This document shows, piece by piece, positions 1-5,455 of a stretch of DNA of 6,950 bases. Both the position numbers and the translations under genes were made by a program. Source of the stretch: an uncultured Mollicutes bacterium (GTDB lineage: Bacteria > Bacillota_I > Bacilli_A > RFN20 > CAG-826); NCBI GenBank assembly GCA_937893635.1, contig CALBGF010000257.1:1-6950 (forward strand), read 5' to 3'. The notes beneath the pieces are model-generated. The model ran no database searches, was not told the origin of the DNA, and saw only the letters and a list, made by a program, of their open reading frames with translations. Numbering within the stretch: the stretch's first letter is position 1; every line of letters begins with the position of its first letter.

Positions 1-6
1 TTTGCC

Positions 7-12
7 TATAAT
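7..12 (+). promoter_or_regulatory. possible -10 box (TATAAT) upstream of the ATPase gene
   Basis: A perfect TATAAT lies 17 bases before the ATG at 30. If it is used, transcription would begin around position 18-20 and leave a very short leader that still holds the SD. The matching -35 would lie outside the window, so only half of the promoter can be judged. In such AT-rich DNA a lone TATAAT is weak evidence. Confidence 0.35.
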
Positions 13-29
13 ATTATTAGGTGATTATC

Positions 30-1457
30 ATGGAAACAAAAATGCAATTTAAAAGAAAAATAGAAAAGAAATTAATTGAATGGAATAACAATTCTAATAA
101 AGTACCTTTAATTGTCGATGGTCTTAGGCAAATTGGAAAGAGTTATATTGTTAATAAATTCGCTGACGAACAATACGAAAATGTTATTACATACGATTTT
201 AGACATAACAAAGCATTAAGAAAAATTTTTGAAGGGAATTTAGATGTTGATTCAATTATTAGAAATTCATTACCATTTTTTCCTGATAAAGAATTTATAC
301 CTAACAAAACAATTTTAATTTTTGAAGAAATTGGTGATTGTCCATTAGCTAGAACATCTTTTAAAAGTTTTGCTTTAGATAAAAGATATGCAGTAATTGC
401 GACAGGTAGTTTATTAGGTGTTTTAAATTATCGAAGAAAGCAAAAAATAGATATCCCTACTGGATATGAAGAAATAATTCAAATGACATCGATGGACTTT
501 GAAGAATTTTTGTTGGCAAATGGTTTAAGCGAAAAGCATATAGAAACATTAAGAAAATATAGTGAAAAAACTGAAGAAATTCCAAGTTCTTTAGCGGATT
601 ATTATAAAGAAATGATAAAAAGATACATTGTAGTTGGCGGAATGCCAGAATCAGTAAAATTGTTTTTACAAACTAATAATTATATTAAATCTAGAGAATA
701 TTTAGAGGGATTAATAAGAGATTATCGCGGTGATTTTGGACGATTTATAAACGATAAAAATGAAGAAGAAATAGACTATAAACTTCAAGTAGCGTTAAAT
801 AGAATTTTTGATTCAATTCCAGCTCAATTAGCAAGAGAAACAGATACTCAAAAATTCAAATATTCAGAAATTAAAAAAGGCGGAAGAGCAGCTGAATTTG
901 AAGAACCATTTGAGTGGTTAGAAAAGGTAGGATTAGTTTTAAGATGTTTTAATTTAAAAGCAATTGAAAAGCCTTTAGAAGCAAACATTGATAAAACTTA
1001 TTTTAAAGCGTTTATAGCAGACATTGGTCTTTTAATGGCAATGTATCCTTTGTCTACTTCACTTGAATTTTTGCAAGAAAACCTTGATAGCAGAAAAGGT
1101 GCAATTTATGAAAATTTGCTTGCCACGATGATAAATAAATCAGGGTTACCTTTATATTATTTTTCAAATGGAACAGATCATTTAGAAATTGATTTTATTT
1201 TAGAAAATGAAAAAGGAATAATTCTTGTTGAAGAAAAATCCACAAATGGAAAGATGGCAGCTTCTCGCGCTATTATGGAAGGTAGAACAAAATATAAAGC
1301 AGAAAAATGTTATAAAATTATAAAAGAAAATTTTGGAAAAGGTGATTTCTACACAAGTATTCCTCATTATGCAATTGCCTTCTTACTTAATAAAATTAAA
1401 GAAAATTTAGAAAAAGGAATACAATTAAATCCATTAACGTATCCACTAGATGATTAG
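30..1457 (+). CDS. AAA-type ATPase with C-terminal DUF4143 domain
   Basis: Predicted soluble P-loop ATPase of the widespread AAA/DUF4143 group; no cellular role or substrate is established for most members. Numbered from the ATG, the Walker A loop is at about residues 31-38 (GLRQIGKS, Lys37), the Walker B strand at about 95-101 (ILIFEEI) and a sensor-like TGSLLGV at about 125-131. The C-terminal half carries the DUF4143 region, with EIDFIL (about 386-391) and ILVEEKS (about 398-404); these match the D...ExK pattern that places DUF4143 near PD-(D/E)XK folds. Length (475 aa) is normal for the family. A GTG at 21 is in frame, but it lies inside the SD AGGTGAT (19-25), so ATG 30 is the better start. 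The usual Walker B Asp is replaced by Glu, with Gly where family members usually have Gln. The gene stands alone, convergent with the aminotransferase. Family call is firm; function unknown. Confidence 0.9.
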   Translation: METKMQFKRKIEKKLIEWNNNSNKVPLIVDGLRQIGKSYIVNKFADEQYENVITYDFRHNKALRKIFEGNLDVDSIIRNSLPFFPDKEFIPNKTILIFEEIGDCPLARTSFKSFALDKRYAVIATGSLLGVLNYRRKQKIDIPTGYEEIIQMTSMDFEEFLLANGLSEKHIETLRKYSEKTEEIPSSLADYYKEMIKRYIVVGGMPESVKLFLQTNNYIKSREYLEGLIRDYRGDFGRFINDKNEEEIDYKLQVALNRIFDSIPAQLARETDTQKFKYSEIKKGGRAAEFEEPFEWLEKVGLVLRCFNLKAIEKPLEANIDKTYFKAFIADIGLLMAMYPLSTSLEFLQENLDSRKGAIYENLLATMINKSGLPLYYFSNGTDHLEIDFILENEKGIILVEEKSTNGKMAASRAIMEGRTKYKAEKCYKIIKENFGKGDFYTSIPHYAIAFLLNKIKENLEKGIQLNPLTYPLDD

Positions 1458-1518
1458 AAGTAATATTTTAATAAACTATGAATTTTGGTAATTAGGTTGG
1501 ATTTGTAAATATAAAAAA

Positions 1519-1544
1519 ATTGGAACTATTAATTTAATTCCAAT
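1519..1544 (-). terminator. intrinsic terminator of the aminotransferase gene, overlapping its stop codon
   Basis: On the minus strand ATTGGAA (1544-1538) pairs with TTCCAAT (1525-1519) around a 12-base loop and is followed by a run of seven T from the hairpin foot. The 5' arm lies in the last codons of the aminotransferase gene and the TAA stop (1531-1529) is in the loop. The stem is only 7 bp with two G-C pairs, so it is modest. Read on the plus strand the same hairpin is followed by ATTTTATT, so it may also weakly stop the convergent ATPase transcript. Confidence 0.5.
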
Positions 1545-2818
1545 ATTTTATTAATTGACTCAATTTTAACTACTAAAGTAAATAGTTTTGCCGCTAACTT
1601 TAATTCATTTAATGAAGGAAAACTAGGTGCAATTCGGATATTATTATCATTTGGATCATGGTGGTAAGGATAGGAACAGCCGGCACTAGTTAATTCTAGA
1701 CCAACTTTTTTGCATTTATCGATGATTGCACTAGCACATCCATTCATAGATGTAAAAGAAATAAAGTATCCGCCATGAGGTTTAGTCCAGGTAGCAATAT
1801 CTAATTCACCTAATTCTTCTTCAAATATAGATTCTACCAATTCAAATTTAGGTCTTAATATTTCAGCGTGTTTTTGCATTTGTTTTTTTATACCATCAAG
1901 GTTTTTAAAGAAACGTACATGTCTTAATTGATTTACTTTATCATGACCAATAGTTTGAATAGAAAATTGTTTTTTAATATCTTGCATGTTATTTGTTGAT
2001 GTTGCAATAGCCGCTATACCACTACCGGGGAAACTGATTTTAGAAGTAGATGTAAATTTATACACTAAATCAGGATTACCGGCTTTTTTGCATTCATCAA
2101 GTATTTCTAATAAGAAATCTTGTTTATCTTCGTATAAATGATGCACAGAATAAGCATTATCCCAATAAATTCTAAAGTCTTTAGCGGCAGGTTTTAAACG
2201 CGCAAATCGTTTAACAACTTCTTCAGAATAAGTAGTGCCATCAGGATTAGAATATTTTGGTACACACCAAATTCCTTTGACAGATGGATCACTAGATACA
2301 AGTTTTTCTACCATATCCATATCAGGTCCATCACTATGCATTGGAATATTTATCATTTCAATACCAAAATATTCGGTAATAGCAAAATGACGATCATATC
2401 CAGGCACTGGACATAACCATTTTACTTTGTCTAATTTACACCATGGAGTGGAGCCCATAACACCATGTGTCATACTTCTTGAAATACAATCAAACATAAC
2501 ATTCAATGATGAATTACCAAAAATAATAATATTATCACTTGGTACTTCTATAATTTCACCTAATAGACGTCGACATTCTTTAATTCCAAACAAAACACCA
2601 TAATTACGGCAATCAAAACCCTCTTCACATGTTAAATCATTATGAGAAGAAAGAACATCCATCATACCCATTGATAAGTCTAATTGTTCTTGACATGGTT
2701 TACCTCTTGCCATACTGATGTTTAGATTTAAAGATTCATATTCTTTAAATTCTTTTTCAAGTTTGTTTAATTCAATTTTTAGCTCGTTTTTGCTTAAATT
2801 TTTATATGGTTTAGTCAT
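1529..2818 (-). CDS. PLP-dependent aminotransferase, AspT-like (class Ic aspartate aminotransferase family)
   Basis: Cytosolic pyridoxal-phosphate enzyme, most likely transferring the amino group between aspartate and 2-oxoglutarate; the family (PF12897, type example Corynebacterium glutamicum AspT) also has members of unproven specificity. Numbered from the ATG, visible features are the N-terminal MARGKP motif (about 36-41), NYG (72-74), PGYDRHF (139-145), the PLP-contacting Asn191 in YSNPDGT, Asp220 and Tyr223 in WDNAY, the Schiff-base lysine Lys260 in STSKISFPGSG, and the substrate-carboxylate Arg395 in NNIRIAPS. Length (429 aa) is typical and all key residues are present, so it should be active. 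An in-frame GTG at 2830 would add four residues but lies within the SD; ATG 2818, 4-5 bases after GGGTGAT (2828-2822), is preferred. It is single-gene, with terminators on both sides. The alternative is a different amino-acid donor specificity. Confidence 0.9.
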   Translation of the reverse strand: MTKPYKNLSKNELKIELNKLEKEFKEYESLNLNISMARGKPCQEQLDLSMGMMDVLSSHNDLTCEEGFDCRNYGVLFGIKECRRLLGEIIEVPSDNIIIFGNSSLNVMFDCISRSMTHGVMGSTPWCKLDKVKWLCPVPGYDRHFAITEYFGIEMINIPMHSDGPDMDMVEKLVSSDPSVKGIWCVPKYSNPDGTTYSEEVVKRFARLKPAAKDFRIYWDNAYSVHHLYEDKQDFLLEILDECKKAGNPDLVYKFTSTSKISFPGSGIAAIATSTNNMQDIKKQFSIQTIGHDKVNQLRHVRFFKNLDGIKKQMQKHAEILRPKFELVESIFEEELGELDIATWTKPHGGYFISFTSMNGCASAIIDKCKKVGLELTSAGCSYPYHHDPNDNNIRIAPSFPSLNELKLAAKLFTLVVKIESINKILELN

Positions 2819-2840
2819 AAAATCACCCACTTACTACACA

Positions 2841-2869
2841 ATTATTATGATATAAAAAGAGAATGTTAA
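2841..2869 (-). promoter_or_regulatory. possible promoter of the aminotransferase gene
   Basis: On the minus strand TTAACA (2869-2864) and AATAAT (2846-2841) are separated by 17 bases, each one mismatch from consensus, with transcription expected near 2834 and the SD at 2828-2822. The -35 box would overlap the upstream hairpin terminator. A promoter is needed here because that terminator isolates the gene, but the AT content makes chance matches likely. Confidence 0.28.
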
Positions 2870-2895
2870 TCGAATTTAATTTAAACATTCTCTTT
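2851..2895 (-). terminator. 12-bp hairpin terminator after the surface-protein remnant
   Basis: AAAGAGAATGTT (2856-2867) and AACATTCTCTTT (2884-2895) form a perfect 12-bp stem with a 16-base loop. Read on the minus strand the stem runs into TTTTTATAT, giving a U-tract; on the plus strand no such tract follows. It therefore ends minus-strand transcription 17 bases after the TAG at 2912 and insulates the aminotransferase gene. Confidence 0.7.
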
Positions 2896-2911
2896 AATTA
2901 TTATTAGACAA

Positions 2912-3157
2912 CTATTTATTCTTTTTTGTTTTTAACACATATGCATAACTAATTAATGAAATAGCAGCAATAGAAAGAATTAATACATAAGTTTTGTAGA
3001 ATAATTATTAGATGTTATTTCTTTATTTTTTGCTATTTTTTATATTATCATCGGTAAAGTGATAAACTATTTTATAACTTTTGGTATTATTACAACTAAA
3101 TAGACTGAATGTAACTGCAGAAAATGCAATTGCTTTTAATAAATTATTTTGGGTCAT
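2912..3157 (-). pseudogene. remnant of a membrane-anchored surface protein gene
   Basis: Starting at ATG 3157 the frame encodes a hydrophobic signal sequence ending in a lipobox-like LFSC and then YKIVYHF, but meets TAA at 3025. Two more TAA follow at 3010-3005. The same frame then stays open from 3004 to the TAG at 2912-2914 and encodes a typical C-terminal anchor: YKTYVLILSIAAISLISYA followed by YVLKTKKNK, that is, one membrane helix plus a basic tail. Between about 3030 and 3000 another frame is open, reading KNKEITSNNYS. Loss of one A from the six-A run at 3031-3026 plus gain of one base near 3000 would join all parts into one protein of about 70 residues. That is still far shorter than normal surface proteins, so a large internal deletion probably also occurred. 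Promoter, SD and terminator remain intact. Alternatives are a genuine 44-residue lipopeptide or assembly errors. Confidence 0.5.
3023..3157 (-). CDS. short lipoprotein-like ORF (44 aa), possibly the surviving 5' end of a broken gene
   Basis: Small frame from ATG 3157 to TAA 3025-3023. It has a strong SD, AAAGGAG (3174-3168), ten bases before the ATG. Residues 6-21 are hydrophobic with one lysine (LLKAIAFSAVTFSLFS), Cys22 follows in a lipobox-compatible LFSC, and Asn-Asn comes next, as is common after lipidated cysteines. The mature part would be only 23 polar residues. It could be lipidated and tethered outside the membrane, but the downstream in-frame anchor makes a decayed larger gene more likely than a designed miniature protein. 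No function can be assigned. Confidence 0.35.
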   Translation of the reverse strand: MTQNNLLKAIAFSAVTFSLFSCNNTKSYKIVYHFTDDNIKNSKK

Positions 3158-3273
3158 AAAATACTTGCTCCTTTCTTAAGCAGATAATTAAAAGTGCTAT
3201 TTTAGTAATGTTTTTGAAATTATATCAATAAGTTAGACTAATTACAACTAAAAATTATTCTGCTTTTAATAAA
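3089..3273. repeat. partial direct repeat of signal-peptide-coding sequence
   Basis: ATTACAACTAAA occurs at 3089-3100 and 3241-3252, and TGCTTTTAATAAA at 3131-3143 and 3261-3273, in the same order. If 22 bases (3101-3122) are removed from the left copy, the two segments align over 33 bases with 28 identities. The left copy encodes LLKA and the LFSCN lipobox of the remnant gene; the right copy lies upstream of its promoter -10. This may be a trace of a tandem duplication, but single 12-13-base matches are not rare in such AT-rich DNA. Confidence 0.35.
3219..3247 (-). promoter_or_regulatory. promoter of the short lipoprotein/remnant gene (extended -10)
   Basis: Read on the minus strand, TTGTAA (3247-3242) is followed after 17 bases by a perfect TATAAT (3224-3219). 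A TG sits one base before the -10 (TGATATAAT), the extended -10 pattern of Gram-positive housekeeping promoters. Transcription would start near 3212, giving a leader of about 55 bases to ATG 3157. Confidence 0.5.
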
Positions 3274-3339
3274 AATATTCAAATAATTATAGTTATAATC
3301 TTATTCAAATGTCACCAAAAATATTACTTTTATTTACAA

Positions 3340-3372
3340 ATAAAAATGCCATGTGTCAAAACACACAGCATT
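3340..3372 (-). terminator. intrinsic terminator of the GH3/surface-protein operon
   Basis: On the minus strand AATGC-TGTGT, a six-base loop, then ACACA-TG-GCATT form a two-part stem with a 2-base bulge, followed directly by TTTATTT. It lies 26 bases after the TAA of the 685-residue protein gene (3400-3398), the right place and orientation to end the operon. Confidence 0.75.
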
Positions 3373-3397
3373 ATATTAATTGAATTACAATAATTAG

Positions 3398-5455
3398 TTA
3401 CATTTCCGCAACGAAATCTATTTTACAAGTATTTCCATAAGAAAGTAATATGTTACCATCTGCAGAAGTTATTTTATTACTAGCATTAGTGGCATTTTTT
3501 GGATAATATACTTTGGCATTATTAGCTGTATTAAAGTGACCAATAGTAAACGCTCCACCAGAAACAGTAACTCTACTTGTTTCTTTTAAATAAATAGCGG
3601 ATTCTGCTTTAGCAAAGCAAATACCAGTCTTTCCAGCAATAGCATTAACAACTACAGTACCAAATAATTGCAAGTTTCCACCGTCATTAACAATAATAGC
3701 GTCATTATTTGTGGCTGTTACTGTTAAAGTACTTTCGCTTTCAACAAGTAATAATTTTGAAATAGTAAGAGTACCAGTTATTGAGATTGATCCTTTACCA
3801 CTAATTGTGAGCGAACTTGTTGAGAAATTACCAGTTATTTCAATGGCTTTATTTTCATCAATTGTAAATTTATATCCGGAATCTTCAGAGTAATTAATGG
3901 TAAGGCCATCAATTTTCAATTCACTAGCTTTTTCAAACGATAAATCAACATCAATACTTGTTTCTTTATGGATGAAGGTTAAGCTATTGCCACTAATTTT
4001 GACATTATAATCATTAAAATTAAGAGCAGGAATTGTAATATTATTGCCATCAGGATCTTGAGCAACACCTGGATTTGTGGCATCGGGTTTGGTAATTAAT
4101 ATATATTTATCGCTTACTTTTTTAGTTTCGATATTACAGAATGATTTAGTTTTGCATAAAGATAAATCTAGAATACAGTTATCACCAATATAATAGTTAC
4201 CATCTTTTGTAACACTATCTTCAGGAATACGAACAAATCCTAATTTAAAACCATCTTTATCTGCAGAGAATGTTCCTACAAAGAAATAACAACTTGCTCC
4301 AACAACTCTACTATCAGCATTTAGTGATAATGTTGCACCAGCACATAATTCAATAGCGGTATTACTACCAGATCCAGTAATTGATGCTTTACCAAATAGT
4401 TTTATAAAGCCTTTTTCTCCAATTACAATGTTATTTGCAGAACTAGAAGTAAGATTTAATTCACTATCTTTTTCAGCAAGCATATTATTAGATTCAATTT
4501 TACCATCAAGAGCAAATTTTACATTAGCTTTTATAACGAGTTTATTGACACTTATTATTCCTTTTAATGAATATTCTCCAGATTGGAGTTCTACTGATGC
4601 ATTTTTACCATCAATTGAACCAAATGAAACGGGTTCATTTCCTTCTACATTTAAAGTGAAGGTATTATCAATGAAGGCAATTTTTAGTCCTTCAATATCA
4701 TTAGCAAAGTGACAATTGACATTATTATAATCTTTTCTTACACCAGTATAACTGCTAATCATTAAATTATCTGTTATTGCCTTTTTAATGACAATCCCAG
4801 ATGCTTTATGCGTAAATTTGACTATAGAAACACTAGCTTTTTCTTCGTAATCATAATCTGTTAAATTTAAAGGCTCAAGATCTTTCTTTACGCCTTTAAT
4901 ATTTTCAGCATAACCAGCCTCACTAAATGTTGGCATTTTTACGATTTTAAACACAGTTTCATCTGGCTCAATAAGCGTGATTGTTAATTCTGTTTCTTTT
5001 GTAATAGGCTCTGGAGTTTCAGTTTCTCCATCTTTCTTTTCAGGTGTATAAGTATAAGTGAATTTGATTGTTCCGCCTTTTTTAGCAAAATCTTCAGGCA
5101 CAGTCATCTCATAATCATCTGCAGATACTCTTTTAGAAAAATCTTTACCTTTTTCTGTGAAATTAGCTCTCACTACAAAATCACTTTTTTCTGGATCAGC
5201 AGTTTCATTATCATAATACTTTACTTTTTTATCAAGTTCGGCAGAAATACCAAGAAATTCTAATGGCAAAGCATTTAGACGTTCTTTTTCGGCTTTTTCC
5301 GCCATAACATCATCATAATAATTTTTCCATTTTACATATGAAGGAACCATAACTGAAACAGTAGTGGTAACCGCAATTAAAGCAAGAGATATGCCACTAA
5401 TTAAACGAATAAAGAATCCTTTTGTACGTTTTTTAGTTTTCATATTTTGTGCCAT
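3398..5455 (-). CDS. membrane-anchored surface protein with Ig-like domain and duplicated beta-rich modules
   Basis: Not a gene I can name. The 685-aa product has a basic N-terminus (KTKKRTKGFFIR), one membrane helix at about residues 14-39, then a charged, probably helical linker (43-62), so the bulk should lie outside the cell with the N-terminus inside. Residues about 66-162 read like a bacterial Ig-like (group 3 type) domain: KYYDNETADPEKSDFVVRA, then DYEMTVPEDF and GGTIKFTYTY. Two related modules follow, about 193-440 and 476-685. Each begins with LN(L/F)(T/N)DY and F(T/I)HK, then a Ser/Thr/Gly/Asn-rich series of short strands such as FIKLFGKASITGSGS and NLQLFGTVVVNAIAG, suggesting a beta-helix or beta-sandwich. 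ATG 5455 has SD AAGGAGG (5472-5466) ten bases upstream and overlaps the GH3 stop by one base, so the two are translationally coupled. A role as adhesin or carbohydrate binder beside the enzyme is inference. Confidence 0.85.
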   Translation of the reverse strand: MAQNMKTKKRTKGFFIRLISGISLALIAVTTTVSVMVPSYVKWKNYYDDVMAEKAEKERLNALPLEFLGISAELDKKVKYYDNETADPEKSDFVVRANFTEKGKDFSKRVSADDYEMTVPEDFAKKGGTIKFTYTYTPEKKDGETETPEPITKETELTITLIEPDETVFKIVKMPTFSEAGYAENIKGVKKDLEPLNLTDYDYEEKASVSIVKFTHKASGIVIKKAITDNLMISSYTGVRKDYNNVNCHFANDIEGLKIAFIDNTFTLNVEGNEPVSFGSIDGKNASVELQSGEYSLKGIISVNKLVIKANVKFALDGKIESNNMLAEKDSELNLTSSSANNIVIGEKGFIKLFGKASITGSGSNTAIELCAGATLSLNADSRVVGASCYFFVGTFSADKDGFKLGFVRIPEDSVTKDGNYYIGDNCILDLSLCKTKSFCNIETKKVSDKYILITKPDATNPGVAQDPDGNNITIPALNFNDYNVKISGNSLTFIHKETSIDVDLSFEKASELKIDGLTINYSEDSGYKFTIDENKAIEITGNFSTSSLTISGKGSISITGTLTISKLLLVESESTLTVTATNNDAIIVNDGGNLQLFGTVVVNAIAGKTGICFAKAESAIYLKETSRVTVSGGAFTIGHFNTANNAKVYYPKNATNASNKITSADGNILLSYGNTCKIDFVAEM

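Larger units (their letters stand above)
2831..3397. other. 567-base intergenic region between aminotransferase and surface-protein genes
   Basis: Very AT-rich stretch without a full-length gene. From right to left it holds the terminator of the 685-residue protein gene (3340-3372), a partial repeat (3241-3273), a promoter (3219-3247), an SD with a short lipoprotein-like frame (3174-3023), a membrane-anchor remnant (3004-2912), a hairpin terminator (2895-2851) and a possible aminotransferase promoter. I see no tRNA, riboswitch-like structure, or CRISPR repeat in it. Confidence 0.7.

Noticed and set aside
3286..3299. Perfect inverted repeat ATTATA-GT-TATAAT upstream of the remnant-gene promoter, considered as an operator
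   Set aside because: It consists almost only of A and T, is short, lies about 40 bases upstream of the -35, and such palindromes are expected by chance here.
3329..3346. Inverted repeat TTTATTT-AC-AAATAAA next to the operon terminator
   Set aside because: All A-T stem that is largely the U-tract of the adjacent hairpin; not counted as a separate element.
3711..3893. Plus-strand frame opposite the surface-protein gene
   Set aside because: Antisense shadow of a well-supported gene, no SD, no recognisable motif.
4428..4712. Plus-strand frame of 94 residues opposite the surface-protein gene
   Set aside because: Antisense shadow; apparent hydrophobic stretches mirror the beta-rich coding strand.
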